Origin: Curtobacterium sp. MCBD17_035
GTDB lineage: Bacteria; Actinomycetota; Actinomycetes; Actinomycetales; Microbacteriaceae
Length of the DNA stretch: 64,000 bases
Reading direction: 5' to 3'
NCBI RefSeq assembly: GCF_003234815.2
Contig: NZ_CP126279.1
Span: forward strand, 3,286,001 to 3,350,000
Positions within the stretch are counted from its first letter, which is position 1; the number at the start of each line of letters is the position of its first letter. The notes below the pieces were generated by a model. The model did not search any database and was not told where the DNA came from. It worked only from the letters and a program-made list of their open reading frames with translations. The position numbers and the translations under genes were made by a program. This document shows, piece by piece, positions 1-8,253 of this stretch.

Positions 1-729
1 GAGCGCCCACCGCGGGAGGCCCGCGACCGACCCGGTGCCGTCCCCCGTCCCCTGCACCCCGAGCACGAACGCCAGCACCCCGAGCGCGACGCCGCCCATC
101 GCCCACGCGGGCACCCGGGCGTGCGACCGCGGCGACCGCGGGACCCACCGGAGCACGGCGGCGCCCGCCAGGACCCCGACCGGCACGTTGACCCAGAACA
201 CGGCGGGCCATCCCCAGGCCGCGACGAGGAACCCGCCGACGAGCGGGCCGGCGACCGTGGCCGCGCCGCCGCCGGCGCTCCAGACGGTGAGTGCGACGGC
301 GAGCCGCGGTGGCCGGAACAGCGCGCGGATGGCGGGCAGGCACTGGGGCGTCATGAGCGCTGCCCCGACGCCCTGCACCACCCGCCAGGCGACGAGCAGG
401 CCGATCGCGGGCGCGAGCGCGGCGAACACGGATCCGACGACGAAGGCCCCGAGCCCGACGAGGTACACCCGGCGGCCGCCGAACCGGTCGCCGAGCCGCC
501 CGGCCACCACGAGGGGCACCGCGAACGCGAGCAGATACCCGCTGTTCACCCAGAGCGCGGCCGTCGCGTCGACGCGCAGGTCGTCGACGAGCGCCGGCAA
601 CGCCACCGACGTGACGGTGCTGTCGAGCATGAGCACGAAGAACCCGGTGCACAGGCCGGCGAGCGCGAGCCACGGACGGGAGGCCCGGCCCCCGCCCGCC
701 CCGACCGGCGCCGTCGCCACCGCGGTCAC
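1..729 (-). CDS. MFS transporter, DHA2-like (3' end cut by window)
   Basis: Drug:proton-antiporter type major facilitator, probably an inner-membrane exporter or carrier. About 243 codons are present from a GTG at 729; the C-terminal half lies outside the window. Visible are the first helix with [13 protein letters not shown] (the D of motif D1), then [11 protein letters not shown], and the loop 2-3 signature [11 protein letters not shown] (motif A). The GTG lies one base after the stop of the upstream flavin monooxygenase, so it is probably translationally coupled as the last visible gene of the leftward operon that starts at 6975. In that context it may export a product of, or import a substrate for, the oxygenase pathway. 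The substrate cannot be read from the sequence. Confidence 0.85.
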   Translation of the reverse strand, partial: MTAVATAPVGAGGGRASRPWLALAGLCTGFFVLMLDSTVTSVALPALVDDLRVDATAALWVNSGYLLAFAVPLVVAGRLGDRFGGRRVYLVGLGAFVVGSVFAALAPAIGLLVAWRVVQGVGAALMTPQCLPAIRALFRPPRLAVALTVWSAGGGAATVAGPLVGGFLVAAWGWPAVFWVNVPVGVLAGAAVLRWVPRSPRSHARVPAWAMGGVALGVLAFVLGVQGTGDGTGSVAGLPRWAL

Positions 730-730
730 C

Positions 731-2065
731 TCACACCGCCAGGTTCTCGCGGAGCGTGCGACCGGGATAGCGGGGGGCGAGCGCGCCGCGGGCCCGGAGC
801 TCGGGCACGAGCAGCTCGCTCAGCTCCGCGAACCCCGACGGCATGCCGAGCGGGGTCGAGAGCATGTAGCCCCCGCGGGCTCCGGTCGTGGCGTGGTTCT
901 CCTCGAGGGCGTCGGCGATCTCGGCCGGATCCCCGAGCAGCGTGTGGTCGAGTCCGGTCGCGGAGGCCCACCCGTGGTCGAAGAACTCGTCGCGGGTCAT
1001 CGTGTGGTCCGCCCCGTGCTCCGCGACGAGGGTGCCGACGAGTCCGCCGGGACTGGCCTGCGCCGCGACGATGGCGTCCTGGAGTTCCCCCAGCCGGAAC
1101 GTGGTCGGCAGGGTCGAGAAGTCGTACCCGGCGTTGTGCGACAGGAACGCGCCGACGGCCTCGTGGTCCCAGGCGCGCAGGACCTCGTCCCGTCGCGTGG
1201 CCGCCTCGCGCCGGGTGCGCCCGACGATCACCTGTGTCGCCCACAGGATCCCGACCGAGGCGGGGTCCCGGCCCTCGGTGCGCAGGGCGTCGTCGAGCAT
1301 CGCGCGGTGCCGGCGCTGCCCCGCGACCCCGCCGCCGAAGCCGAACACGAGGTCCGCGAACGAGGCCGACGCCGCGATGCCCCGCGGGGAGTTGCCGGCC
1401 TGCACGACCACGGGGTGGACCTGCGGGCTGGGCACGCTCGCGAGCGGCCCGCGGACCCGGAAGAACCGGCCTTCGTGGTCGATCGGGTGCACTCCGGCGG
1501 GGTCGGCGAAGCGTCCCGTCGTCCGGTCGCGCACGATCGCGTCGGGCGACACGGAGTCCCAGAGCGCACGGCACACCGCGATGAACTCCTCCATCCGCTC
1601 GTACCGGAGGTCGTGGTCCATGAGCTCCGCGGACCCGTAGTTCTCGGCGTCGGCACCACGGGTCGAGGCCACGACGTTGAACGCGATCCGGCCGTTCGTG
1701 ACGTGGTCGAGCGAGTTGAGCAGGCGCGCGACGGTGAACGGGTGCATGAACGTCGACGAGTACGTCAGCCCGAAGCCGATGTGCTCGGTCGCGGTCGACA
1801 TCGCGGCGATGACCGGCGCCATGTCGTGCCGCGGCCACTGGATGCCCCACTCGACCGCGGCGTCCATGCTGCCCCGCCAGGTGTTCGGGATGCCCGAGCC
1901 GTCCCCGAAGAACAGCATGTCCACACCGGCGCGTTCCGCGGTCCGGGCGAGTTCGGCGTACATCCGGACGTCGGGGAACTCCTGCCCGATCCAGCTGCCG
2001 GCATGGGCCCAGCGCCCCTCGGTGTGGGCGAACGACAGGTCGTAGGCGATGTGGATGCCGCTCAC
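731..2065 (-). CDS. NtaA/SnaA/DszA-family FMN-dependent monooxygenase
   Basis: A 444-residue luciferase-like (LLM) flavin monooxygenase. Such enzymes use FMNH2 supplied by a separate reductase to oxygenate small heteroatom compounds (nitrilotriacetate, sulfones, pristinamycin). The start is read as GTG at 2065, overlapping the preceding stop as GTGA; this gives the family N-terminus with [20 protein letters not shown] and the conserved [12 protein letters not shown] segment. The motifs [13 protein letters not shown] and FGFGGGVAG follow in the usual order, and the length is normal for the family. No flavin reductase gene is visible nearby, so the reductase must be encoded elsewhere. It lies between a RutB-like hydrolase and an MFS gene, which suggests a second oxygenation step or an alternative substrate for the same pathway. 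The substrate is unknown. Confidence 0.85.
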   Translation of the reverse strand: MSGIHIAYDLSFAHTEGRWAHAGSWIGQEFPDVRMYAELARTAERAGVDMLFFGDGSGIPNTWRGSMDAAVEWGIQWPRHDMAPVIAAMSTATEHIGFGLTYSSTFMHPFTVARLLNSLDHVTNGRIAFNVVASTRGADAENYGSAELMDHDLRYERMEEFIAVCRALWDSVSPDAIVRDRTTGRFADPAGVHPIDHEGRFFRVRGPLASVPSPQVHPVVVQAGNSPRGIAASASFADLVFGFGGGVAGQRRHRAMLDDALRTEGRDPASVGILWATQVIVGRTRREAATRRDEVLRAWDHEAVGAFLSHNAGYDFSTLPTTFRLGELQDAIVAAQASPGGLVGTLVAEHGADHTMTRDEFFDHGWASATGLDHTLLGDPAEIADALEENHATTGARGGYMLSTPLGMPSGFAELSELLVPELRARGALAPRYPGRTLRENLAV

Positions 2066-2733
2066 GCCAGGGCCTCGTCCCACACGGCGGTCACGGTGTC
2101 GACGTCGGTGACGACGGCCACGTTGAGGCCGAGTTGCACCAGCGCGGCCGCGTGCACGGCGTCGTCGTAGGCGGCGGTCGCGTCCGCGGGCACGACCACG
2201 GGCCAGTCGAGCTGGAACGCGTCCTGCGCGGTCGCGGCGACGCAGCACTCGCTCGTCAGGCCGACGACGGTGAGCCAGTCGATCCCGGCGGAGCGGAGCC
2301 GCGCCTCCAGGTCGGTGCCGAGGAACCCGCTGTACCCGCGTTTGACGACGCGGTCCTCGCCGGGCGCGGGCGCCACCCGGTACCAGGCGGCCCCCTCGGA
2401 CCCGATGACGCACGGCTCGTCGAGCCCCATCGGGCCGTCGTAGTCGCCGCCGCGGAGCCAGGTGCTCGCCCGCCAGGGGCGTCCCGGATCGCTGCCGAGC
2501 TCGACCCAGACGACGGGCACGCCGACGGCGCGGGCCCGGTCCACGAGCGCCCCGATCCGCGTGACCGTCGCGTCGATCGCGGCGAGGGTCTGCGGCGTGC
2601 AGCCGTACGCGCCGATGCGGTCCGGGTCGCCGAAGTCGCGCTGGACGTCGACGACGACGAGGGCCGGTCGCTGCCCCGGTGCCCGGAGGCGGTCGAGGGG
2701 CCCGGAGCGCGCCGGGGCGTCGGTGGCGGCCAT
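2062..2733 (-). CDS. Isochorismatase-family cysteine hydrolase, RutB-like
   Basis: A 223-residue cysteine amidohydrolase of the isochorismatase fold. The catalytic triad is visible: Asp29 in VVVDVQRDF, Lys131 in VVKRGYSGF and Cys164 in TSECCVAAT. The stretch KRGYSGFLGTDLEARLRSAG closely follows the pattern of RutB, the ureidoacrylate amidohydrolase of the Rut pyrimidine pathway. In that pathway RutB removes the carbamoyl group after RutA has opened the uracil ring. The ATG at 2733 shares one base with the stop of the RutA-like gene (TGATG), and the 3' end overlaps the next gene by 4 bp, so translation is coupled. Annotation as RutB-type is inferred from motif and neighbourhood; a nicotinamidase or N-carbamoyl hydrolase role remains possible. 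Confidence 0.8.
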   Translation of the reverse strand: MAATDAPARSGPLDRLRAPGQRPALVVVDVQRDFGDPDRIGAYGCTPQTLAAIDATVTRIGALVDRARAVGVPVVWVELGSDPGRPWRASTWLRGGDYDGPMGLDEPCVIGSEGAAWYRVAPAPGEDRVVKRGYSGFLGTDLEARLRSAGIDWLTVVGLTSECCVAATAQDAFQLDWPVVVPADATAAYDDAVHAAALVQLGLNVAVVTDVDTVTAVWDEALA

Positions 2734-3782
2734 CAGACGAGGGCCCCGTCGTGCGCACGGAGTGCCGGGAGGACCGTCTCGCCGAACAGCACCATGTCCT
2801 GGTCGTACTCGGGGAAGATCAGCATGAGGCCGTCGAGTTCGCCCTGCTCGACGACGTACTCGATGTGCTCCGTGACGGTCGCCGCCGAGCCCGCGACGTA
2901 CGGCGTCTGGAACGCCGCCTCGCCGACGGCACCGTCCGCCCACGCGCGCGCCTGGTCGGCGGGGATGCCCCAGGACGCCTGCATCCGCGCGAGTGCCTCG
3001 CGGTCGAGGCCGGCGCCCCAGGCCCGCACCTTCTGCTCGGCGAGCGCGTCGGTCTCGTCCTGCACGACCGTGAGCATCGAGTAGGTCCGGCACGTCCGGC
3101 CCTCGGCGGCGGCGCGATCGTGCACGTCCCGCGACAGGTCGCGCATCTCGTCGAGGTCGTCGGCCGACAGGAACGCGCCGTCGGCGTACTTCGCCTGGAA
3201 CGCCCGCGCGTCGGCCGAGCGGCCCGCGCTGATGATCCGAGGCCGCGTCACGGGGTGCGGACGCGAGCTGCAGTCGTCGAGGTCGAACCACGGCGTGTGC
3301 ATCGTCACGGCGTCCTCGGACCACAGCCGGGTGACGGCCTCGGTCATCCGGTACCGGTCGGCGTGGCTCAGCGACGGGTCCCACTCGCCGAACTGCACGA
3401 ACTCGTCCGCGTAGGCGCCGTTGACGATGTTCATGCCCACCCGACCGCCCGAGACGTCCTGGAGCGTGGCGTACATCTTCGCCGCGACGGCCGGGTTGTG
3501 GACGTTCGCGTGCATGGTCGCCCAGATCCCGACGCGGCTCGTGGCCTCGGCGATCGCGGCCATCATCGTCATGGACTCGAGCGAGCGACCCCAGTGGTCG
3601 GTGGTGCCGCCGAAGCCGCGCCACTTCGCCATGGACATGACGAAGTCGAGTCCGATGTCCTCGGCGTGCACCGCGGCGCGCTTGTTCCACGCGTAGGTCG
3701 CCTCGGGGTGGGGAGCGGTGGTGGAGAGCATCCAGCCACCGTTCCCGATGGGCAGGAAGATCCCGTACTCTTTCGCGGGCAT
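2733..3782 (-). CDS. LLM flavin oxygenase resembling RutA (pyrimidine oxygenase)
   Basis: A 349-residue LLM-class flavin oxygenase. The N-terminal segment YGIFLPIGNGGWMLSTTAP and the following MSMAKWRGFGG, YATLQDVSGGRVGMNIV and SAGRSADARAFQAKYAD segments match, in order, the characteristic blocks of RutA, the FMN enzyme that opens the uracil ring to a ureidoacrylate peracid. The ATG at 3782 has a GGAAGG element about 11 bases upstream. It heads the enzymatic part of the operon and is directly followed by a RutB-like hydrolase, the same order as in rutAB. RutC, D, E, F and G homologues are not present here. Family assignment is firm; uracil as substrate is an inference from motif similarity and gene order. 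Confidence 0.82.
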   Translation of the reverse strand: MPAKEYGIFLPIGNGGWMLSTTAPHPEATYAWNKRAAVHAEDIGLDFVMSMAKWRGFGGTTDHWGRSLESMTMMAAIAEATSRVGIWATMHANVHNPAVAAKMYATLQDVSGGRVGMNIVNGAYADEFVQFGEWDPSLSHADRYRMTEAVTRLWSEDAVTMHTPWFDLDDCSSRPHPVTRPRIISAGRSADARAFQAKYADGAFLSADDLDEMRDLSRDVHDRAAAEGRTCRTYSMLTVVQDETDALAEQKVRAWGAGLDREALARMQASWGIPADQARAWADGAVGEAAFQTPYVAGSAATVTEHIEYVVEQGELDGLMLIFPEYDQDMVLFGETVLPALRAHDGALV

Positions 3783-3814
3783 CGCTGCGACCGCCTTCCG
3801 TTCGTGCTGTGGTG

Positions 3815-3854
3815 CGTGGTGGGTGCTGATCGGTTCGTGGTGGGTGCTGATCGG
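3815..3854. repeat. Short direct repeat between transporter lipoprotein and RutA-like gene
   Basis: The 19-bp unit CGTGGTGGGTGCTGATCGG occurs at 3815-3833 and again at 3836-3854, a 21-bp period, in the 87-bp gap between the substrate-binding protein and the RutA-like gene. No hairpin of terminator quality is formed. The role is unknown. Confidence 0.6.
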
Positions 3855-3869
3855 GTGCGCGGTGACCGG

Positions 3870-4982
3870 CTACGGTGCCGGCCACACCAGCTTGCCGCCC
3901 CGGTAGATGGCGTCGACGTACCGGTCGTCGAACCAGCCCTTCGCGTCCGAGGCCGTGACCGACCCGGGCACGATGTCGTACTGGTGGAGCATCGCGACGA
4001 GCTTCGTGACGTTGGCCGGGTCGATCCCGCCGAGGGGCTGTCCGGGGGTCGGGTTGTCCGCGATGGTCTTCACCTCGGTCTTCCAGATCTTGGCGTTCTG
4101 GGCCTTGTCGTACGTCGCGCCGGACAGGTCGGCGGCGTACCCGACGCACTGCGTGACGTGGGCGTCGCTCGACGAGCAGTACTGGTACGCGTGGATCGCG
4201 GCGCGGAGGACGTCCTCGACCGCGGTCGGGTGCGCCTTCGCGAACGCGGGGTTCACGGCCATGGCGCCGATCGACGACGGGATGCCGTACTTGACGGGCT
4301 GCCACACCGTCACAGGGTCGCCCGCTGCCCGGAGCAGGTTCGGCTCGTTCGAGATGAAGCCGGTGAGGGCCTCCAGACCGCCCTGCTTGCGGGGCAGCAC
4401 GGTCGGGTCGTAGCCCTCCTTCACCTGCTGCAGGGACTTCCAGTCCACGCCGGCCTTGATCATCATCGCCTCGACGGCCGCGGGGACGAAGCCCTTGTTG
4501 CCGACGACCTTGCCGCCGAGCTGCGTCAGCTTCGTGATGTCCTTGTTCGTCATGAGGATGTCGAGTCCAGCGTTCGAGTACGACGAGACACCGGTGATGT
4601 CGATGCCGTTCGCCCGCGCCTGGATGAGGTCCTGCTCGGCGATCGCGGAGATGCTCGCCTGACCGCTCGCGAGCAGCTTCGTGTTCTGGGCGGTGTCGCC
4701 GCTGCCGGGCTTGAGGCGCACGTCGAGGCACAGGTCCTTGAAGTACCCGAGCTTGCTCGCGGCGATGTACTCGAGGATCGATGCCGAGGACTGGTACTGG
4801 TAGCCGGACAGGTAGGTGATCGGTCCGGCGGCCTTGTTCTCGGCACAGCGCTTCGACGAGATCGCCGAGGTCGAGGACGACGTGGTGTCGGCGGCGCTGC
4901 TCGTGCTGCATCCGGCGAGCCCGAGGCTCAACGCGGTGGCGGCGAGTGCGGCGAGACCGGCGACGAGGCGGCGGTGCTGCAT
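3870..4982 (-). CDS. ABC transporter substrate-binding lipoprotein, NMT1/SsuA type
   Basis: A 370-residue solute-binding lipoprotein for the ABC importer encoded just upstream. The signal peptide ends in the lipobox LGLAGC with the lipidated cysteine at residue 25, followed by a Ser/Thr/Ala linker. The mature part has the features of the NMT1/THI5/SsuA fold: ASKLGYFKDLCLDVRLKPG, KLLASGQASISAIAE and the GGKVVGNKGFVPAAVEAMM ligand-loop region. This class binds sulfonates, nitrate, thiamine or pyrimidine precursors and similar small molecules. A pyrimidine or related N-heterocycle is the most economical guess because RutA/RutB-like enzymes follow in the same operon. Confidence 0.88.
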   Translation of the reverse strand: MQHRRLVAGLAALAATALSLGLAGCSTSSAADTTSSSTSAISSKRCAENKAAGPITYLSGYQYQSSASILEYIAASKLGYFKDLCLDVRLKPGSGDTAQNTKLLASGQASISAIAEQDLIQARANGIDITGVSSYSNAGLDILMTNKDITKLTQLGGKVVGNKGFVPAAVEAMMIKAGVDWKSLQQVKEGYDPTVLPRKQGGLEALTGFISNEPNLLRAAGDPVTVWQPVKYGIPSSIGAMAVNPAFAKAHPTAVEDVLRAAIHAYQYCSSSDAHVTQCVGYAADLSGATYDKAQNAKIWKTEVKTIADNPTPGQPLGGIDPANVTKLVAMLHQYDIVPGSVTASDAKGWFDDRYVDAIYRGGKLVWPAP

Positions 4983-5222
4983 GGGTCACTCCTTGCGTGG
5001 GTGGGGTGGGGTGGGTGCGGGGTGGTGCGACGGGACGGGCGGTGCGTCTGGTGCGGCGGTGCGTCTGGTGCGGTGGGACGGGAGGCACGGCGCGGCCGGC
5101 GCCGCCGGGGTGCGGCGGGCGGACGGTCGCGTCGAGCGCGAGAGGGTCTGCGGGACGTGCGGGGCGGTGCGGCGGGGGCTGGGCCTCCCGGCTGGAGGTC
5201 CCCGCCGGTCAGCCGGCGGCGG
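4983..5222. other. Intergenic spacer with short GC repeats
   Basis: This 240-bp spacer lies inside the transporter operon between the permease and lipoprotein genes. It has no credible reading frame. It contains a repeated GTGCGTCTGGTGCGG block around 5040-5075 and one copy of the intergenic 11-mer GGACGGGAGGC at 5076-5086. The length is unusual inside an otherwise tight operon and leaves room for an internal promoter or RNA element, but none was recognised. Confidence 0.5.
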
Positions 5223-6143
5223 TCAGCCGGCCGACCCGGCGTGCCAGCGGAGCGCGCGCCGCTCCACCAGGGTGATGACCGCCAGGAGCAGGACGCCGAT
5301 CACGGCGAGGATCGCGATCGCGGCGTAGACCACGGCGAGCTGGTTCATCGACGACGCCGTGCTGATCACGGTGCCGAGGCCACCGGTCGACCCCGACGCC
5401 GACAGCTCGGCGACGACGGCACCGATGATCGACAGCGGGAACACGATCCGGAGCGCCGCGAACACGTACGGCATGGCGTTCGGGACCCGCAGGTGCACGA
5501 GCAGTTCGAGCCGCGACGCGTTCATCGTCCGGTACACCTGCAACACCGGCTGCGGCACCGACCGGAGCCCGACCGCGGTGTTGATGAGGATCGGGAAGAA
5601 GCAGATGAGCGCCGTGATGACGAGCTTCGGGGCCGGACCGAACCCGAACGCCACCACGAGTGCCGGGGCGATCGCGACGAGCGGTGTCACGTTGAGGACG
5701 ACGGCGATGGGCATCACCGCCCGACGGACCACCGGGAGCTCGCTCGTCAGGACGGCGAGCACGAACGCGGCGACGAACCCGATCGCCAGGCCGATCACCG
5801 CCTCGAGCAGGGTGATCCCGGCGTTCTGCACGTAGTACGGGAACTGCGTCGCGAGCGACGCGCCGATCGCCGGCAGCGGCGGCAGCAGGTACGGCATCGC
5901 GGCCGCGCCCCACTGCCACAGCGCGGCGAGGACCGCGAGCATGACGACGAGCGGCAGCCACACGCGGGGGTGCAGCCACGCGGTGCGGCGCGACCCCGCC
6001 GCACGTCGGCCCGGCCGGGAGGTCCGACCCGGCCCCGGCGGGTCGGTCACGACGGCGGCCGTGCTGCCGTCGACCCCTGCTCCGGTCGCGGCCGCGTCGG
6101 CGGCGGCGCTCGTCGTCGTGGCGGCCGTGGTCTCGGTGCTCAT
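5223..6143 (-). CDS. ABC transporter permease, SsuC/TauC type
   Basis: A 306-residue inner-membrane permease with about six transmembrane helices. The first 60 residues form a long Ala/Thr/Pro-rich cytoplasmic leader before the first helix (WLPLVVMLAVLAALWQW). The binding-protein-dependent transport signature sits in the C-terminal half (YRTMNASRLELLVHLRVPNA, the EAA loop that contacts the ATPase). It starts 10 bp after the ATPase gene stop and is followed by the lipoprotein gene, completing a three-part importer of the nitrate/sulfonate/taurine class. Transport of a pathway substrate for the RutA-like enzyme is inferred. Confidence 0.88.
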   Translation of the reverse strand: MSTETTAATTTSAAADAAATGAGVDGSTAAVVTDPPGPGRTSRPGRRAAGSRRTAWLHPRVWLPLVVMLAVLAALWQWGAAAMPYLLPPLPAIGASLATQFPYYVQNAGITLLEAVIGLAIGFVAAFVLAVLTSELPVVRRAVMPIAVVLNVTPLVAIAPALVVAFGFGPAPKLVITALICFFPILINTAVGLRSVPQPVLQVYRTMNASRLELLVHLRVPNAMPYVFAALRIVFPLSIIGAVVAELSASGSTGGLGTVISTASSMNQLAVVYAAIAILAVIGVLLLAVITLVERRALRWHAGSAG

Positions 6144-6153
6144 CCCGCGCCTC

Positions 6154-6975
6154 CTACGCCGCGTCCGTCGTGCGCCATGCCTGGTGCAGGGCGGCGCGGA
6201 TGCGGTCCTCGTACTCGTGGAACCGGGTCTCGGCGAACAGGCGCTCGTTGCGGGGGCGCGGCAGGTCGATCTCGATCCGGTCGACGATCCGCCCGGGGCG
6301 CGGTGCCATCACGACGACCTCGTCGGACATCCGCACGGCCTCGGACACCGAGTGCGTGACGAACAGGACCGTCGTGTGGAGCTCGTCCCACATGTCGAGG
6401 AGCTGGTCCTGCAGGTTCTCGCGAGTGAACTCGTCGAGCGCCGAGAACGGCTCGTCCATGAGCAGCACGTCCGGCTGCAACCCGAACGCCCGGACGATCG
6501 CGGCGCGCTGCTGCATCCCGCCCGACAGCTGCGAGGGGAGCTTGTCGACCGCGTCCTCGAGGCCGGCCTTGCGGAGCAGGTCGCGCACGTCCGGGCTCGT
6601 CGTCGTCCGGTCGCCCAGGTCCCCGATCCGCTGCCGCCGAGCGGTCGCCCCCGTGTTGATCCGCTGTGGCAGCGACACGTTCCCGAGCACCGACAGCCAC
6701 GGCAGCAGCGCCGGGGTCTGCGGCACGAGGCCGATGAGCTTGGCGGCACACGCCTCGGCGGGGGTCACGCCGTGGACGAGGACGTCACCGTCGTCCGCCG
6801 GCTCGAGGCCCGCGACCAGGCGCAGCAGCGTCGACTTACCGCAGCCGCTCGGGCCGATGAGGCTCACGAACCGCCCCGGCTCGATCGTCAGGTCCACGCC
6901 CGCGAGCGCCACCATCCCGCTTGGTCCCTGTCCGTACACCTTGCGGGCGTCCCGCAGCTCGACCGCAGTCGTCAT
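6154..6975 (-). CDS. ABC transporter ATP-binding protein, SsuB/TauB type
   Basis: The 273-residue ATPase of the importer and first gene of the leftward operon. Walker A is GPSGCGKST (residues 41-49), the signature is LSGGMQQR and Walker B is VLLMDEPFSALDE, with the switch histidine in FVTHSVSEAVRMSD. The start is taken at ATG 6975 because GGAGGGACGAC sits directly upstream and the protein then begins at the usual family N-terminus; the frame continues upstream without coding character. An insert of about 15 residues between the Q-loop and the signature motif (TGATARRQRIGDLGDRTTT) is somewhat longer than usual. Confidence 0.9.
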   Translation of the reverse strand: MTTAVELRDARKVYGQGPSGMVALAGVDLTIEPGRFVSLIGPSGCGKSTLLRLVAGLEPADDGDVLVHGVTPAEACAAKLIGLVPQTPALLPWLSVLGNVSLPQRINTGATARRQRIGDLGDRTTTSPDVRDLLRKAGLEDAVDKLPSQLSGGMQQRAAIVRAFGLQPDVLLMDEPFSALDEFTRENLQDQLLDMWDELHTTVLFVTHSVSEAVRMSDEVVVMAPRPGRIVDRIEIDLPRPRNERLFAETRFHEYEDRIRAALHQAWRTTDAA

Positions 6976-7133
6976 GTCGTCCCTCCACGCCGTCGCCGAG
7001 CACGGATGCTCGTTCTCGGATGGCGGAGAGCGTGCGTCGCGAGTTCGAGGTCTGCGACGCGGAGATCCGCTGCTACGACGACGACGGTACCGAGCACGTG
7101 TTTCGTCGAGCGGCGCTCGGTGTTGCGGACGTG
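6976..7133. promoter_or_regulatory. Presumed promoter region of the transporter/oxygenase operon
   Basis: This 158-bp region lies upstream of the operon that runs left from 6975. The Shine-Dalgarno sequence is visible, but no palindromic operator or known riboswitch was recognised. The plus strand from 7020 to about 7136 reads like coding sequence and may be a gene remnant (see findings). Confidence 0.4.
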
Positions 7134-7646
7134 TTAACGCTCGGGCGGCCGCGGGGGCTGGTGCTGCTCCGGCACCGCCGCGGGCTGGTCCGGCACCGCC
7201 GCGCTGGGCCCCGGAGCCGCAGCTCGGTGCTCCGCCAGCGGCACCACGTGGTTGCCGTCGAACACGACCACCTCGATGCCCAGGTCCGCCGCGGCCGTGG
7301 CGACCCACCCGCCGAACGCCTGCGCGACGAGCCCCGTGACGACGAGCACGGCGCGCTCGGCGGTCGGCACGCTCCGGAGCAGCCACGCGAGTTTCGCGCA
7401 GTCGGCGAGGACCTTGTTCCGGTAGGCGGGCTTGTACGTCCCCTGGTTGCCGATGAGCTGGACGACGACGGTGCCCTCGGGGTCCATGCCCTCGACCTCG
7501 ACCCGATTGCGCTCGTCGAGCTGCATCGGCCGCGGCCGGAGGCGCAGCCCCAGGTCGTCCCCGAGCGCCACGAGCATGCGCCGCTCGACGGACCCCTCGG
7601 CGAACCGACCCCACTCGCTGCGGGCGTCGGCCGTCGTCAGGGGCAT
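7134..7646 (-). CDS. Hypothetical protein, 170 aa
   Basis: A 170-residue soluble protein that I do not recognise. It starts at ATG 7646 (MPLTTADARSEWGRF). The core, with EVEGMDPEGTVVVQLIGNQ followed by YKPAYRNKVLADCAKLAWLL and a beta-strand AVLVVTGLVAQAF, has an alpha/beta look and a pattern loosely like a PD-(D/E)XK nuclease core (acidic residues, then Q-x-x, then a helix), but the match is too weak to assign. The last 35 residues are Pro/Gln/Ala-rich and probably disordered. It lies alone between the ABC operon and the VOC gene. Codon use is like that of its neighbours. Confidence 0.65.
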   Translation of the reverse strand: MPLTTADARSEWGRFAEGSVERRMLVALGDDLGLRLRPRPMQLDERNRVEVEGMDPEGTVVVQLIGNQGTYKPAYRNKVLADCAKLAWLLRSVPTAERAVLVVTGLVAQAFGGWVATAAADLGIEVVVFDGNHVVPLAEHRAAAPGPSAAVPDQPAAVPEQHQPPRPPER

Positions 7647-7715
7647 GCGGCGAGTGTAGGGAGCGTCGGTTTCGCCCGTGTTACCGGCCGCGGGCCCTTC
7701 CCCGCGACCGGCATG

Positions 7716-7809
7716 CGCGCGCCGACGACAACTGCGCGGTCGTTCACGCGCGCACTTCGTCGTCCACGCGCGCAGTTCCTCGTCCGCGCGCGCGTCGCCA
7801 CGCGCGCAC
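7716..7809. repeat. Palindromic intergenic repeat, copy 1
   Basis: GC-rich intergenic repeat with ACGACAACTGCGC (7724-7736) followed by inverted-type partners GCGCGCACTTCGTCGT and GCGCGCAGTTCCTCGT. It can fold into a long hairpin and shares its core with the copies at 17250, 21438, 33219 and 34106. Confidence 0.65.
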
Positions 7810-7827
7810 TCCCGCGCGGGAGGCCCG

Positions 7828-8193
7828 TCACGCCCGGTCGTGCAGCGTGATCCGGTACCCGTCGGGGTCCTCGAATGTGAAGGTACGACCGAACGGGCCG
7901 TCGACGGGTCCGTCCACGATCCGGACGCCCGCCGCGACGAGCTCGTCGTGGATCGCCTGCGCATCGGGCGCGTGGAACCACAGCGCGACGCCGACACCCG
8001 GCTCGGGCGCGTCGGCGACGCCAGACCCAGGCACGCGCTCCCGCACTGCGAACGCGATCGGTGTGGTGGCGAAGACGACCGCGTGCGGCGGCCCGGGCTG
8101 TCGGGTCAGTCCGAGGTGCTGCTCGTAGAACTCCGCGGACCGTTCGAGGTCGCGGACCTGCAGCGAGATGAAGTCGGGGCCGGTGACGGACAT
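7828..8193 (-). CDS. VOC-family (glyoxalase/bleomycin-resistance) protein
   Basis: A 121-residue single-domain vicinal-oxygen-chelate protein. The two beta-alpha-beta-beta-beta halves are visible: FISLQVRDLERSAEFYEQHL at the start and GVGVALWFHAPDAQAIHDEL later, ending in FTFEDPDGYRITLHDRA. The usual Glu in the last strand is represented by FEDPDGY. These proteins bind a divalent metal and act as isomerases, dioxygenases or drug-binding proteins; the substrate cannot be told. It is transcribed divergently from a MarR regulator, with two MarR-type palindromes in the 59-bp gap, so it is very probably that regulator's target. Confidence 0.88.
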   Translation of the reverse strand: MSVTGPDFISLQVRDLERSAEFYEQHLGLTRQPGPPHAVVFATTPIAFAVRERVPGSGVADAPEPGVGVALWFHAPDAQAIHDELVAAGVRIVDGPVDGPFGRTFTFEDPDGYRITLHDRA

Positions 8194-8210
8194 GTGTTCT
8201 CCTCGTTCGA

Positions 8211-8253
8211 TGTCAGGAAATTGACACCATAACGCTATGTCAGAATACTGACA
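8211..8253. promoter_or_regulatory. Two MarR-type operators between VOC and marR genes
   Basis: Two related palindromes occupy the divergent intergenic region: TGTCAGGAAATTGACA (8211-8226) and TGTCAGAATACTGACA (8238-8253). The second extends to 7-bp perfect arms (ATGTCAG/CTGACAT) and overlaps the marR start codon at 8253. Their centres are 27 bp apart. The arrangement fits autoregulation plus control of the VOC gene. Confidence 0.75.

Noticed and set aside
35-2170. Long open frame on the plus strand across the MFS and flavin monooxygenase genes
   Set aside because: Arg/Pro/Ala-rich shadow of genes on the minus strand; no ribosome binding site or domain.
3815-3854. Possible riboswitch or attenuator in the gap before the RutA-like gene
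   Set aside because: Only a simple 21-bp-period direct repeat; no aptamer core or anti-terminator pairing could be drawn.
2679-6359. A 1226-codon plus-strand frame through the ABC/Rut operon
   Set aside because: Its translation is an Arg/Gly/His/Asp-rich mirror of minus-strand genes that have clear motifs, starts and overlaps.
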